64,000 nucleotides of DNA. Source: Microbacterium timonense. Lineage in GTDB: Bacteria; Actinomycetota; Actinomycetes; Actinomycetales; Microbacteriaceae. The stretch spans positions 620,001-684,000 of the forward strand of contig NZ_OLMV01000001.1 of NCBI RefSeq assembly GCF_900292075.1. The letters are read 5' to 3'. This document shows, one piece after another, positions 35,900 through 45,042 of this stretch (its first letter is position 1; every line of letters starts with the position of its first letter). Under the pieces are notes generated by a model. The model searched no databases. It worked only from the letters and a program-made list of their open reading frames with translations, and was not told where the DNA came from. Made by a program: the position numbers and the translations under genes.

Positions 35900-36939
35900 G
35901 ATGCCACCAGCGGGGTGAAGAAGTAGTAGAGGGCCAAAGCGCCGACGGCGGAGAGCAGGATCGAGTCCAGCCGGTCCAGGACGCCCCCGTGCCCCGGGAG
36001 CCAGGAGCTCATGTCCTTGATCCCGAGATCGCGCTTGATCATGGATTCTCCCAGGTCGCCGGCCGTCGCCGTACCCAGGATGACGATGCCGAAGACGGCG
36101 CCGAGCCACCATGGCAGGCCCAGCATGAACAGGCCGACCAGCACGCCCGCCAGGATCGCCGCGAGGGTAGCGCCGGCGAACCCCTCCCAGGTCTTCTTGG
36201 GACTGATCCGGGGTGCCATGGGGTGCTTGCCGAAGGAGATCCCGGCCACGTACGCCCCGGTGTCGGATGCGACCGCCACGATGATGAAGGCGAGCACCCA
36301 CCATTCACCGCGCTCCTGGCTGAGCAGGACGACGCACAGCGCGGCGAGGAAGGCCACATACAGCTGGAGGAACGCGGCGATGACGACGTCACCGATGACC
36401 GCCGAGTACACGCGGCCGTCGTGCGCGGCCATCTGCGCCACCAGGCGCCACACCACGACGAACGCCAGCGCGACGAACAGCACCACCCACAGCAGCCAGG
36501 AGCTGACGAAGTACGCCGACACCACGACCACGGTGGCAGCGACCAGCTGCGGGACCACGTCCACACGCCGCCCGCTGGTGCGCAGCGCCCGGCCGAACTC
36601 GAAGACCGCCAGGAGCGCCGCCGCCAGCGCGAAGACCACGAACGCCCACTTGACGAACAGCAGGGAACCCAGGAGCACGACGCCGATGGCCAGGGCGATG
36701 AGGATCGCCAGGATCAGATCCCGCCCGGTGCGCTCCTTGATCCGCTCGTTCGCCTCCTCGAAGTCAGCCTTGGCCTGCGCGACCTGGTTCTCCAGCTCGC
36801 TGCGCGCGGCGCGCAGGTGGGCCTGGAGATGAGGGCCGGAGTCTTGCGGCTCGACGGCTCGCCGGCTCTCCCCCGCCGCTCGCCGCGTGCGGGGTACGGG
36901 CGGCTCGTCGGCTCGCGGCGGATCTGATGCGTCGCTCAT
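35896..36939 (-). CDS. cdsA: Phosphatidate cytidylyltransferase
   Basis: Makes CDP-diacylglycerol from phosphatidate and CTP in the membrane. 347 residues. A charged cytosolic head (about 1-75) with coiled-coil potential (LENQVAQAKADFEEANERI) precedes about eight membrane helices. The signature region includes SDTGAYVAGISFGKHPMAP, ISPKKTWEGFAGA and GDLGESMIKRDLGIKDMSS. ATG 36939 follows GAGG by 7 nt; a GTG two codons upstream is less likely. It sits 9 nt after frr. Confidence 0.94.
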   Translation of the reverse strand: MSDASDPPRADEPPVPRTRRAAGESRRAVEPQDSGPHLQAHLRAARSELENQVAQAKADFEEANERIKERTGRDLILAILIALAIGVVLLGSLLFVKWAFVVFALAAALLAVFEFGRALRTSGRRVDVVPQLVAATVVVVSAYFVSSWLLWVVLFVALAFVVVWRLVAQMAAHDGRVYSAVIGDVVIAAFLQLYVAFLAALCVVLLSQERGEWWVLAFIIVAVASDTGAYVAGISFGKHPMAPRISPKKTWEGFAGATLAAILAGVLVGLFMLGLPWWLGAVFGIVILGTATAGDLGESMIKRDLGIKDMSSWLPGHGGVLDRLDSILLSAVGALALYYFFTPLVAS

Positions 36940-36948
36940 GCGCACACC

Positions 36949-37503
36949 TCAGACCTCGAGGAGTTCCGCCTCTTTGCGCTTGAGCGCCTCGTCGATCGCG
37001 TCGACGTGGGCACGCGTGAGCGCGTCGAGTTCCTTCTCGGCACGGGACAGCTCGTCCTCACCGACCTCGCCCTTGAGCGCGTCGATGTCGTCCTTGGACT
37101 TGCGACGGATGCCGCGCACGTGCACCTTCGCGTCCTCGCCCTTGCTGCGCACCAGCTTGACGTACTCCTTGCGGCGCTCCTCGGTGAGCTCCGGCATGGT
37201 CACCCGCACGAGGTTCCCGTCGTTCGTCGGGTTCACGCCGAGATTCGGGATGTCACGGATGGCCTGCTCGATCGCCTTGAGCGCCGACTTGTCGTACGGC
37301 GTGACGATGAGGGTGCGGGCCTCGGGGTTGTTGATCGACGCGAGCTGCGCCAGCGGCGTCGGCGTGCCGTAGTAGTCGACGAGGACCTTCTGGAACAGCT
37401 GGGGGTTCGCCCGACCGGTGCGCACCGTGGCGAAGTCCTCCTTCGCAGCCTCGACGGCGCGGTCCATGCGCTCTCCGGCATCGGCCAAGACGTCCGCGAT
37501 CAC
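36949..37503 (-). CDS. frr: Ribosome recycling factor
   Basis: Splits post-termination ribosomes together with EF-G. 184 residues, the usual length. It has [58 protein letters not shown] and [21 protein letters not shown] start with AAGGAG 7-8 nt upstream. Between pyrH and cdsA in the usual order. Confidence 0.97.
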   Translation of the reverse strand: MIADVLADAGERMDRAVEAAKEDFATVRTGRANPQLFQKVLVDYYGTPTPLAQLASINNPEARTLIVTPYDKSALKAIEQAIRDIPNLGVNPTNDGNLVRVTMPELTEERRKEYVKLVRSKGEDAKVHVRGIRRKSKDDIDALKGEVGEDELSRAEKELDALTRAHVDAIDEALKRKEAELLEV

Positions 37504-37554
37504 AGTGTCTCCTTCGCGTAGATGGGGCTCGTCAAGTCTATCGGCGGCGGCCGT

Positions 37555-38274
37555 TCACGCCGTGACCAGTGTGCCGATCGACTCGCCCAGCAGCGCCTTG
37601 GTCACGTTGCCCGCCGGCTCCATGCCGAACACCCGCATGTCCATCTTGTTGTCCATGCAGAGGCTGAAGGCTGTGGAGTCGACGACCTTGAGGCCGCGCT
37701 GCAGCGCATCCAGGTACGTGATCCGGTCGATGCGCGTAGCCGAGGCATCCTTCTTCGGATCCGCCGTGTACACGCCGTCGACGCCGTTCTTGGCGACCAG
37801 CACCTCCTGGGCGCCGATCTCGAGGGCCCGCTGGGCGGCGACGGTGTCGGTGGAGAAGTAGGGAAGGCCTGCGCCCGCGCCGAAGATGACGACACGGCCC
37901 TTCTCCATGTGGCGCTCGGCGCGACGCGGAATGTACGGCTCGGCCACCTGCGTCATGGAGATCGCCGACTGCACCCGGGTCGCCGCCCCCGCCTGCTCGA
38001 GGAAGTCCTGGAGCGCCAGCGCGTTCATGACGGTCCCCAGCATCCCCATGTAGTCGGCACGGCCGCGGTCCATGCCCCGCTGGCTGAGCTCCGCACCGCG
38101 GAAGAAGTTGCCCCCGCCGACGACCACGGCGATCTCGACACGGTCCACCGCGGCGGCGATCTCGCGGGCCATCTGGCTCACCACGTCCGGGTTCACCCCG
38201 AGCTGGCCACCCCCGAACGCCTCACCCGACAGCTTCAGGAGGACGCGCCGGCGTCCGGTGTTCTCATTGATCAC
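37555..38274 (-). CDS. pyrH: UMP kinase
   Basis: Phosphorylates UMP to UDP with ATP; amino-acid kinase fold. 239 residues. [13 protein letters not shown] is the N-terminal phosphate loop; [20 protein letters not shown] and [20 protein letters not shown] are hallmark segments; [20 protein letters not shown] is the ATP-side loop. GTG start with AGAGGA upstream, and its own promoter behind the tsf terminator. Confidence 0.97.
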   Translation of the reverse strand: MINENTGRRRVLLKLSGEAFGGGQLGVNPDVVSQMAREIAAAVDRVEIAVVVGGGNFFRGAELSQRGMDRGRADYMGMLGTVMNALALQDFLEQAGAATRVQSAISMTQVAEPYIPRRAERHMEKGRVVIFGAGAGLPYFSTDTVAAQRALEIGAQEVLVAKNGVDGVYTADPKKDASATRIDRITYLDALQRGLKVVDSTAFSLCMDNKMDMRVFGMEPAGNVTKALLGESIGTLVTA

Positions 38275-38295
38275 AGTGGTCCTCTCGTCATCGAC

Positions 38296-38301
38296 AAACT
38301 A
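38296..38301 (-). promoter_or_regulatory. -10 box of the pyrH-frr-cdsA operon
   Basis: TAGTTT (38301-38296) lies between the tsf terminator and pyrH. It predicts a start near 38289 and a 15-nt leader with AGAGGA. Confidence 0.4.
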
Positions 38302-38312
38302 CCGAAGGGCAT

Positions 38313-38347
38313 GAGAAAAGGCCCGCACCGGAATGCCGATGCGGGCC
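38313..38347 (-). terminator. Intrinsic terminator of rpsB-tsf
   Basis: On the minus strand GGCCCGCA-TCGG-CATT-CCGG-TGCGGGCC forms a 12-bp stem (one G-T) with a 4-nt loop, followed by TTTTCTC. It is one of the few hairpins here with a T-tract and lies 11 nt after the tsf stop. Confidence 0.85.
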
Positions 38348-38358
38348 CTCTCAGAGTC

Positions 38359-39186
38359 TCAGGCGCCGACCTTGAAGCGGGCGAAGCCCGTCAGGGTCAG
38401 ACCGGCGTCCTTGGCGACCTGCGCGACGGAGAGCTTGTTGTCCTTCGCGTAGTCCTGGTCCAGGAGAGCCACCTGCTTGAAGAACGCGTTCACACGCCCC
38501 TCGACGATCTTCGGCAGCGCCGCCTCGGGCTTGCCCTCGTTGCGCGAGATCTCGGTGACGATCTCGCGCTCCTTCTCGACCTCGGCCTCGGGGACCTGGT
38601 CGCGCGAGAGGTAGGTCGGGTTGGCGAACGAGATGTGCTGCGCGAGGCTGCGCGCCGTTTCGGCGTCGTCACCCGTGTAGGCGAGCACCACGCCGACCTG
38701 CGGGGGCAGGTCCTTGCTGGTCTTGTGGAGGTAGATCTCGAACTTGTCGCCCGACAGCGTGGCCACGCGACGCAGCTCGACCTTCTCGCCGATGATGGCG
38801 GCTTCGTCCGAGATCAGCTCGGCGACGGTCTGGTTGCCGGCCGGCGCGGCCAGGGCGTCCTCGGCGGAGTCGGCGTGGGCAGCCGCAGCCGCGTCGAGGA
38901 CCTTGTCGGCCAGGGCGATGAAGCGGTCGTTCTTCGCGACGAAGTCGGTCTCGGTGTTGAGCTCGATGATCGTGACCTGACCGTCGACCTCCTTCGCCGC
39001 GACGAGACCCTCGCTCGTGGAGCGGTCGGCGCGCTTGGCGTTGCCCTTGGCACCCTTGAGGCGCAGGATCTCGACGGCCTTCTCGAGGTCGCCGTCGGCC
39101 TCCTCGAGCGCCTTCTTGGTGTCGACCATGCCCGTGCCGAGCTGCTCGCGCAGCGCCTTGATGTCGGCGATCGTGAAGTTTGCCAT
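38359..39186 (-). CDS. tsf: Elongation factor Ts
   Basis: Nucleotide exchange factor for EF-Tu. 275 residues. The N-terminal UBA-like module has IKALREQLGTGMVDTKKALE. The core carries LNTETDFVAKNDRFIALADK, the TDFVAKN motif that displaces Mg2+ from EF-Tu. C-terminal VALLDQDYAKDNKLSVAQV. AAGGAG precedes ATG at 9 nt. Downstream of rpsB in the standard operon. Confidence 0.97.
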   Translation of the reverse strand: MANFTIADIKALREQLGTGMVDTKKALEEADGDLEKAVEILRLKGAKGNAKRADRSTSEGLVAAKEVDGQVTIIELNTETDFVAKNDRFIALADKVLDAAAAAHADSAEDALAAPAGNQTVAELISDEAAIIGEKVELRRVATLSGDKFEIYLHKTSKDLPPQVGVVLAYTGDDAETARSLAQHISFANPTYLSRDQVPEAEVEKEREIVTEISRNEGKPEAALPKIVEGRVNAFFKQVALLDQDYAKDNKLSVAQVAKDAGLTLTGFARFKVGA

Positions 39187-39291
39187 GGGTGGCGGCTCCT
39201 TGGTTGGTGTGAGTTCTCGTGGATGCCTCGGCGGGACCGTCCGGACGGTGGCGTCCGGGCGATCCCGCCGAAGCGGAGTATGTGTGCGGGC

Positions 39292-40173
39292 TTACTCGGC
39301 GGCAGTGGCCTCGGCGGCCTCGGGGGTCGCCTCCGCGGCCTCGGCGCCGGCCTCGTCATCGGCAGACTCGGTGGCAGCCGTCTCGACCTCGGCGACGTCT
39401 GTGACGACCGGCGCGCCCTGCTCGAGCAGCTCGCGCTCCCAGTCGGCCAGCGGCTCGGCGTCGGCCGACTCGTCGGTGGGCTGGTGACGCTGGATCAGGC
39501 CCTCGGCGGCGGCGTCGGCGATGATGCGGGTGAGCAGGCCCACCGAGCGGATCGCGTCGTCGTTGCCCGGGATCGGGTACTGGAACTCGTCGGGGTCGGC
39601 GTTGGTGTCGAGGATGCCGATCACCGGGATGCCGAGCTTCGAGGCCTCGTCGATCGCGAGGTGCTCGCGCTTGGCGTCCACGACCCAGATCGCCGACGGG
39701 GTCTTCTGGAGGTTGCGGATGCCGCCGAGCGACTTGTGCAGCTTGTCGAGCTCGCGCTTCTTGAGGAGCAGCTCCTTCTTGGTGAAGCCGCTCGCAGCCG
39801 GGTCTTCGAAGTCGAGCTCCTCGAGCTCCTTCATGCGCGCGAGGCGCTTGGACACCGTCGAGAAGTTGGTGAGCAGACCGCCCAGCCAGCGCTGGTTGAC
39901 GTAGGGCTGGCCCACGCGGGTGGCCTGCTCGGCGATGACTTCCTGCGCCTGCTTCTTGGTGCCGACGAAGAGGATGGTGCCGCCGTGGGCGACCGTCTCC
40001 TTGACGAACTCGTAGGCCTTGTCGATGTAGGTCAGCGACTGCTGCAGGTCGATGATGTGGATGCCGCTGCGCTCCGTGAGGATGAAGCGCTTGACCTTCG
40101 GGTTCCACCGGCGGGTCTGGTGTCCGAAGTGGACGCCGCTGTCGAGCAGCTGGCGAATGGTGACGACGGCCAT
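39292..40173 (-). CDS. rpsB: 30S ribosomal protein S2
   Basis: 293 residues. It starts [19 protein letters not shown] and includes [36 protein letters not shown] and [19 protein letters not shown]. The C-terminal 60 or so residues are an acidic Ala/Glu-rich extension that is absent from E. coli S2 and frequent in actinobacteria. AGGAG precedes the ATG. Expression probably comes from a promoter about 220 nt upstream, leaving a long leader. Confidence 0.97.
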   Translation of the reverse strand: MAVVTIRQLLDSGVHFGHQTRRWNPKVKRFILTERSGIHIIDLQQSLTYIDKAYEFVKETVAHGGTILFVGTKKQAQEVIAEQATRVGQPYVNQRWLGGLLTNFSTVSKRLARMKELEELDFEDPAASGFTKKELLLKKRELDKLHKSLGGIRNLQKTPSAIWVVDAKREHLAIDEASKLGIPVIGILDTNADPDEFQYPIPGNDDAIRSVGLLTRIIADAAAEGLIQRHQPTDESADAEPLADWERELLEQGAPVVTDVAEVETAATESADDEAGAEAAEATPEAAEATAAE

Positions 40174-40396
40174 AGCCGTTCTCCTGTTCCGGCGCGTGCG
40201 CGCCTGTTGCGGTTGGTGTCGCGCCGGCGAGGCCGGCGAGCCTGGTGCCCGGCTCCGTCCCGCTCCACGCTCGCCCGGAGGCGATCACGGAGACCGATGG
40301 GATGGATGCCGCGCCTCAACCCCTCGTGAGTCTCGGGGCGTGCGGCGCTGTGGGCACGCGGAGTCACCCCGACAAGCGGAGTGCGGGTCCAGTGTA
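40174..40396 (-). promoter_or_regulatory. rpsB promoter and long leader
   Basis: TGGTACACT (TACACT at 40396-40391, with an extended-10 TG) is the best -10 box upstream of rpsB. The start near 40384 leaves a leader of about 210 nt. It contains GC-rich inverted stretches. In other bacteria S2 represses its own operon through the leader, so a regulatory RNA here is plausible but not shown. Confidence 0.4.
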
Positions 40397-40505
40397 CCAG
40401 GGCACGGGGCCACCGCCTCCTCCTCCGTGCCCCGGGCGTCCGGGTTTTCCCCCGATGCGGGCGCCCGCACGCCGTCCCCGCGCCGGCGACGGCAGAGTGG
40501 GGTCC

Positions 40506-41060
40506 ATGACCGACACACGTGCGCGACGTCGACGACGCGCAGGAGTCGCCATCGCACTGCTGGCGGGCATGCTCACCGTCTCGCCCCTGACGGCCAGTGC
40601 AGCCACGGATGCGGCCGTTCACGCCACCGACGACAGCGTGGCGGTGCAGCCGGCCGGTGACTGGCTGTGGCCCGCGCAGCCGTTTCGTCTCGTGAGGCCG
40701 TTCGTGGCGCCCGCGCACGAATACGGACCCGGCCACCGCGGCATCGACCTGGAGCCGTTGGAGGGTGACGAGGTCCGCGCTCCGGCCGCGGGCGTGGTCG
40801 CCTTCTCCGGACCGGTGGCCGGACGAGGCGTCCTCACGATCGACCACGGCGGCGGCCTCGTCTCCACGCTGGAACCGGTCGACTCAGACCTCGCACCCGG
40901 CACGGCCGTCACCGCCGGCTCGCCGGTAGGACGCCTGTCCCGCGGTGGTCATGCACCCGCAGGGAGCCTGCACTTCGGTGTCCGGCTCGACGGGCGCTAC
41001 ATCAACCCGCTCGCCCTGCTCGGCGGCATCCCGCGTGCGATCCTGCTCCCCTGCTGCTGA
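40506..41060 (+). CDS. Secreted M23-family peptidase domain protein
   Basis: 184 residues. Signal peptide: RARRRRRAGVAIALLAGML followed by LTASA. LytM-like domain: HRGIDLEPLEGDEVRAPAAG supplies His and Asp ligands, and AGSLHFGVRLDGRYINP supplies the later His. The usual HxH is reduced to one visible His (SLHFGV), so zinc binding and activity may be weakened; in actinobacteria such proteins can be regulators rather than enzymes. ATG 40506 gives a clean signal peptide. Stop lies 3 bp from the convergent xerC. Confidence 0.85.
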   Translation: MTDTRARRRRRAGVAIALLAGMLTVSPLTASAATDAAVHATDDSVAVQPAGDWLWPAQPFRLVRPFVAPAHEYGPGHRGIDLEPLEGDEVRAPAAGVVAFSGPVAGRGVLTIDHGGGLVSTLEPVDSDLAPGTAVTAGSPVGRLSRGGHAPAGSLHFGVRLDGRYINPLALLGGIPRAILLPCC

Positions 41061-41063
41061 CCC

Positions 41064-41969
41064 TCACGCGCGCGGGTGCGCGAGGCGGTACGACGCGGCG
41101 AGGCGCTCGCTCGAGACGTGCGTGTAGATCTGCGTGGTGCCCAGACTCGCGTGGCCGAGCATCTCCTGCACGGCGCGCAGATCCGCGCCGCCGTCCAGCA
41201 GGTGCGTCGCCGCCGAATGGCGCAGCGCGTGCGGACCCACCGCCCCGCCGAGCTCGGGACCGAGCTCGCGCGCGACCACGTCGTAGACGGCGCGCGGTCC
41301 GATCCGTCCACCCCGCGCGCCGAGGAAGAGCGCATGCTCGGAACCCCCCGCCGTGCGCCGCGCGAGCAGCTGAGGCCTTGCGCGGACGACGTACGCGTCG
41401 AGTGCGCGCTGCGCCGGCAGCCCGAAGGGGACGACCCGCTCCTTGGACCCCTTCCCGAGGACGCGCGCCGTCCGCCGGTCATGATCCACGTCGCCGATGT
41501 CGAGGCCGCACACTTCCGAGACGCGCACCGCGGCGCCGTAGAGCAGCTCGAGGATCGCGTGGTCACGCAGGGCGAGCGGATCGCCCTGCGCCGCGCCGGC
41601 AGCCATGCGTGTCAGCACCTGGTCGAGCGTGTCCGCCGTGGCGACCTTGGGAAGGGTGCGTCCGCGTTTGGGAGCGATCAGGCGGAGGCTCGGATCGGTC
41701 GGGATATACCCCTCCTCCGTCGCCCACGCGAAGAGCCCGCGAGCGGCCGCGGTGCGGCGTGCGATGGTCGAGCGCGCCTCGCCGCGCTGTACCGATTCCC
41801 AGAGCCACTGCCGCAGGTGCTCGAGGTCGACGTCCGGCAGGCCGATGTCGCCGCATGAGGCCGCGAGCGCCGCCAGATCCGAACGGTACGCCTTCACGGT
41901 GGCGGGAGAAAGCCGTCGGACGTCGGCCAGATGCCGCGCGTACGCCTCTGCTGCCTCGTCGATCCTCAC
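41064..41969 (-). CDS. xerC: Tyrosine recombinase XerC-like
   Basis: A 301-residue site-specific recombinase. N-terminal SAM-like core-binding domain (AYARHLADVRRLSPATVKAY). Catalytic set: Arg in LLYGAAVRVSEVCGL, Lys in VLGKGSKERVVPFG, His-x2-Arg in GPHALRHSAATHLLDGGAD, His in MLGHASLGTTQIYTHV with the Tyr nucleophile in the same string. Full set present. Length and place near dprA fit chromosomal XerC, which acts with XerD at dif. GTG start with a weak ribosome site. Confidence 0.92.
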   Translation of the reverse strand: MRIDEAAEAYARHLADVRRLSPATVKAYRSDLAALAASCGDIGLPDVDLEHLRQWLWESVQRGEARSTIARRTAAARGLFAWATEEGYIPTDPSLRLIAPKRGRTLPKVATADTLDQVLTRMAAGAAQGDPLALRDHAILELLYGAAVRVSEVCGLDIGDVDHDRRTARVLGKGSKERVVPFGLPAQRALDAYVVRARPQLLARRTAGGSEHALFLGARGGRIGPRAVYDVVARELGPELGGAVGPHALRHSAATHLLDGGADLRAVQEMLGHASLGTTQIYTHVSSERLAASYRLAHPRA

Positions 41970-42000
41970 CCTGCCAGCTTGCTCCCCGGGACCGGCGATC

Positions 42001-42030
42001 GCGACGCGCCGCTCCGCAGCGGCGCGTCGC
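42001..42030 (-). terminator. Strong hairpin after the secreted-protein gene
   Basis: GCGACGCGCCGCT (42001-42013), loop CCGC, AGCGGCGCGTCGC (42018-42030): a perfect 13-bp stem, 3 nt after the stop of the 676-aa gene. It insulates the accessory pair from xerC. Confidence 0.75.
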
Positions 42031-42033
42031 AGG

Positions 42034-44064
42034 TCACTCGCCGCCCTTCTCCACCAGCTTCTCCGCGTCCTCCTGCAGACGAGCGTTCAGCGCACCGAGG
42101 TCATTGGCGAGCACGGCCCGCGCGTCCCTGATGAGGTCGGGATCCAGCTTCACTCCGGGCACGTGAGGAACGTCGTCGCTCCAGGTGTCGGGGATCTGGC
42201 ACGCGGTGAGCTCTTCGAGGGTCGGATTGTGCAGCAGGACATTCGCCTCATTCGCGTCGTCCCACACGCAGCGGAACTGCACGTTGCCGATTCCGGCACC
42301 CGGTTTCGCGTCGAGGTGGCCGTTCAGCACGTTCTCGGCTCCGTAGGTCGTCATATCGATCGGAACCATGACCGTCGTCCCCGTGACGCGGTACCACGAG
42401 CCGCCCTCGCCGTAGAAGTAGATGTCGCCCTGGTAGACGTTCCACGCGTCGAACTGGACGTAGGAGCCGACAGCACCGAAGGGAATGGACGGGTATTCCA
42501 CGAAGCTATATTCGAGCCCCTTGGTCAGGTCGTATCCGTACGAGGTCTCGGAGCTGATCTCGATGCCTTCCTTCTCCGTCACTCCGGGCACGAGCTCCAC
42601 TTCGACCTCATACGTGTACTTCAGCCCGAAGGTATGCTCGACCGAGTCAGTCACCTTCCGAGTCCAGGTCTTGTCGAACTTCCACTCCATGGCCTCCGGC
42701 TTGCCCTGGGTGTTCGGCTGCACGCCGATGACGCTCGCCTCCGCGGCATCCGCGACGTGTAGGGCCGGCTTGCCGATGGTCTGGATGCAGCCGTCGCCGC
42801 CGTCCCCGCACGCTGCGGTGATTCCCCGCAGCTTGGCGTCGGCCTGGTTCGTGAGCGTGTCGATGACCGCCATCCGCACCTGGAAGGTCGTGTCGTCGTA
42901 CGTGTGGATATTGGGCTTGGACATGGCGGTCGGCTCGCAGGTGAAGGGAGTGCGCTCCACCACCTTCTTGCCGGTGGTGTTCGGGTCGCCGAAGTAGATC
43001 GAGCAAGATGCCGAAGGCTCGCTCCCCTGGTGGTACTTGTAGTTCTCAGCCCAGCCGTCGATCCAGTACGGTGTCGGCTTGCCGTCGAGGTAGATGCGGT
43101 AGTTGAAGGTCGCCTGCGCATGCGTGTCGGGCTCGGTCTGCGACACGCCGAAGTTCTGCTGCGCCGCCATCCAGGTCAGCTGGCCGCCGTTCGGGATCGT
43201 CGCATACGCGAGCTTGCGCTGCTCCTGGACCGAGGCGTCGAGCGGGTACCAGGCGGTCCCGTTCATGATGATGCGACGCTGCTGATTCGCGGTCGAGAAC
43301 GTGCCCTCGCCGAGCGAGATGGCGGGGCCGGTGCCGTCGTTGCGCACATCGATGATCCCGGTGATCGTCGACCAGTTCAGGAGCGACACGGTTCCGCCCG
43401 CCAGCACGGCGCCCGAGGCGCTCTGCGCCGACGCGCCCTCGCAGGTGAAGGGAGAGTCGTTCTGCAGATCGACGGCCACCCCTCCCTTGAGGATCTCGCA
43501 GTCGGTGCGCACGCTGATGGAACCGCTGACGCGGGCGATCGCCGACGTGTAGCGCACCGTGTAGCCGGTGGACGCGCCGTGGTCGATCAGCTCCGCCGTG
43601 AAGGTGACGGCGTGGTGTCCGTCCGCCGGCATCGGATAGTCCCACTGCAGGTAGTGGGTACCGCTGTCCGACCAGTCGTAGTCCGCCTCCGAGGTGACGT
43701 CGGTTTCGACATGGCGGGCGACGGGCTGGACGCCGGCCCCGAAGGCGTACTGAAGCTTGAAGCCGGTCGCCGTGGTGGGCACGGCGCTGCGAGCGATCGT
43801 CTGCGTGGCGCGGGGCAGCGACGCTGCCTCCGTCGGAACGGGCGCCGGTTGCTCGGGTGAGTCGGGCGACGACGGCGTCGGCTCGCTCGGCGCCTCGGGC
43901 ACGGGTGAGGTCGGCGTCTGAGTGGGCTCCGGGGGCGCGGGGGTGGCGTCCTGCGCGAACGCCGGGCTGCCGAAGAGCGCCGTGGCGAGGACGCCGACGA
44001 TCCCGATCGCGGCGAGGGACAGGCGCTGTCGGCGCGGGGTATGGAGCGTTCTCGTGCGGTTCAT
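42034..44064 (-). CDS. Large secreted protein of unknown family, possible beta-pore-forming fold
   Basis: 676 residues. Signal peptide ends near residue 37 (FGSPAFA). A Pro/Thr/Ser/Glu-rich linker (about 38-90) follows. The mature part has eight cysteines at about 189, 208, 354, 376, 419, 426, 599 and 622, spaced as four close pairs, so four disulfides are likely. It is beta-rich and aromatic-rich. Residues about 464-522 show two amphipathic Ser/Thr-rich strands (TWTRKVTDSVEHTFGLKYTY and IEISSETSYGYDLTKGLEYS), then IPFGAVGSYVQFDAWNVY, which recalls ETX/MTX2-aerolysin stems. No sortase signal. GAGGAG lies 8 nt before ATG. Function unproven. Confidence 0.7.
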   Translation of the reverse strand: MNRTRTLHTPRRQRLSLAAIGIVGVLATALFGSPAFAQDATPAPPEPTQTPTSPVPEAPSEPTPSSPDSPEQPAPVPTEAASLPRATQTIARSAVPTTATGFKLQYAFGAGVQPVARHVETDVTSEADYDWSDSGTHYLQWDYPMPADGHHAVTFTAELIDHGASTGYTVRYTSAIARVSGSISVRTDCEILKGGVAVDLQNDSPFTCEGASAQSASGAVLAGGTVSLLNWSTITGIIDVRNDGTGPAISLGEGTFSTANQQRRIIMNGTAWYPLDASVQEQRKLAYATIPNGGQLTWMAAQQNFGVSQTEPDTHAQATFNYRIYLDGKPTPYWIDGWAENYKYHQGSEPSASCSIYFGDPNTTGKKVVERTPFTCEPTAMSKPNIHTYDDTTFQVRMAVIDTLTNQADAKLRGITAACGDGGDGCIQTIGKPALHVADAAEASVIGVQPNTQGKPEAMEWKFDKTWTRKVTDSVEHTFGLKYTYEVEVELVPGVTEKEGIEISSETSYGYDLTKGLEYSFVEYPSIPFGAVGSYVQFDAWNVYQGDIYFYGEGGSWYRVTGTTVMVPIDMTTYGAENVLNGHLDAKPGAGIGNVQFRCVWDDANEANVLLHNPTLEELTACQIPDTWSDDVPHVPGVKLDPDLIRDARAVLANDLGALNARLQEDAEKLVEKGGE

Positions 44065-44120
44065 TGTGGCGATCTCCTCGATGTCTGGTGCAGGGTGTGG
44101 TGTCAACTCGAGATCGGCAG

Positions 44121-44915
44121 TCAGCCTGTCTCGGCCTGGTACCACTCCTGGAAGGCGTCGAACGAGCTGCGAAGCTGGGCTGCAGCCTCGGCGGCGTCGC
44201 CCGCGCCGCCGTCGAGAACGGCATCGTGCACGTCGTCCACCGCTTGGAAGGCGGGCACGAGCTCGATCAGCACGCGGCCCGCGTCGCTCTCGAGGTCGAG
44301 CTGAGCCGCGAGCACGACTTCGGCGAGCGCCTCGGCCGTGTGGCCGGACGCCCGACGCGCCGCTGCGCGGTCGTCCGCGGCGATCGCGGCGTCCAGCTCG
44401 GCGAGCCGCTCCTCGGCGTCCTGGTAAGGGGTCCGCGACAGTGCCCGGTCGGGGACGACGTCGAGGTACGGACCCGGATCAGCGGCGAGGAGGGGACGGA
44501 AGGCCGTCAGCGCAGCGTCCTGGTCGCCCTTCGCCACCGCATCGGCGACAGCGACGACGCCTTCGAACGTCGCCACCGACTCCGCGTAGTCGACGTCGTC
44601 GACCGCTGCATGGTCGAGCGTGGCTGCTGCCGCTTCGAGCGTCGCCGCGGTCACGACCCAGGCGTTGTCGAAGTCGTTCTCGAGCCAGTCGCCCAGAACG
44701 GGCAGCGACAGGGCGTACGCCTGTTCGGGCGTGGCCGCGGGCCGGAGCTCCGCGTCGGGCGCCGCGGGCGATGGGTCGGCGGCCCGCGGCTCGGTCTGCG
44801 TGCGGAGCGACCCCACGACGCCGACGCCGATCAGGACGCCGACGACCGCGAGAGCTGCGACGCCCGCCAGAATGAGCGCACCGCGTTTACCGCGGGACGT
44901 AGGAGTACCGGTCAT
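44121..44915 (-). CDS. Single-pass membrane protein with helical external domain
   Basis: 264 residues. Short basic head, one membrane helix (about 11-35: ALILAGVAALAVVGVLIGVG), an Ala/Pro linker, then an all-alpha acidic domain of about 200 residues (LPVLGDWLENDFDNAWVVTA, FDAFQEWYQAETG at the end). No cysteines after the helix. Family not recognised. It is the first gene of a two-gene unit with the large secreted protein, 56 nt upstream of it. ATG has TAGCGT 7 nt upstream (leaderless type). It may anchor, escort or neutralise the secreted partner; that is a guess. Confidence 0.65.
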   Translation of the reverse strand: MTGTPTSRGKRGALILAGVAALAVVGVLIGVGVVGSLRTQTEPRAADPSPAAPDAELRPAATPEQAYALSLPVLGDWLENDFDNAWVVTAATLEAAAATLDHAAVDDVDYAESVATFEGVVAVADAVAKGDQDAALTAFRPLLAADPGPYLDVVPDRALSRTPYQDAEERLAELDAAIAADDRAAARRASGHTAEALAEVVLAAQLDLESDAGRVLIELVPAFQAVDDVHDAVLDGGAGDAAEAAAQLRSSFDAFQEWYQAETG

Positions 44916-44922
44916 GTCTTTG

Positions 44923-44928
44923 ACGCTA
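44923..44928 (-). promoter_or_regulatory. -10 box of the accessory secreted-protein module
   Basis: TAGCGT (44928-44923) sits 7 nt before ATG 44915. The surrounding 44900-45000 stretch is visibly less GC-rich than its neighbours and holds the small dyad GTCTC-AG-GAGAC. Confidence 0.45.
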
Positions 44929-45042
44929 ACGAGCGGGTCTTCTTGTCTCAGGAGACCCAAGTCCCCAGATTTCCCTCACGCGGCGCCGGTGCTCTCGGGT
45001 GCGGATGGCGCACCTGGGCGAGCCCGCGAATCCGTTGCCGGT

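Noticed and set aside
41064..41969. XerC-like gene as an integrase marking a mobile island with the neighbouring accessory pair.
   Set aside because: Sequence and place fit chromosomal XerC; no att-like direct repeats, tRNA target or phage genes are seen around the pair.
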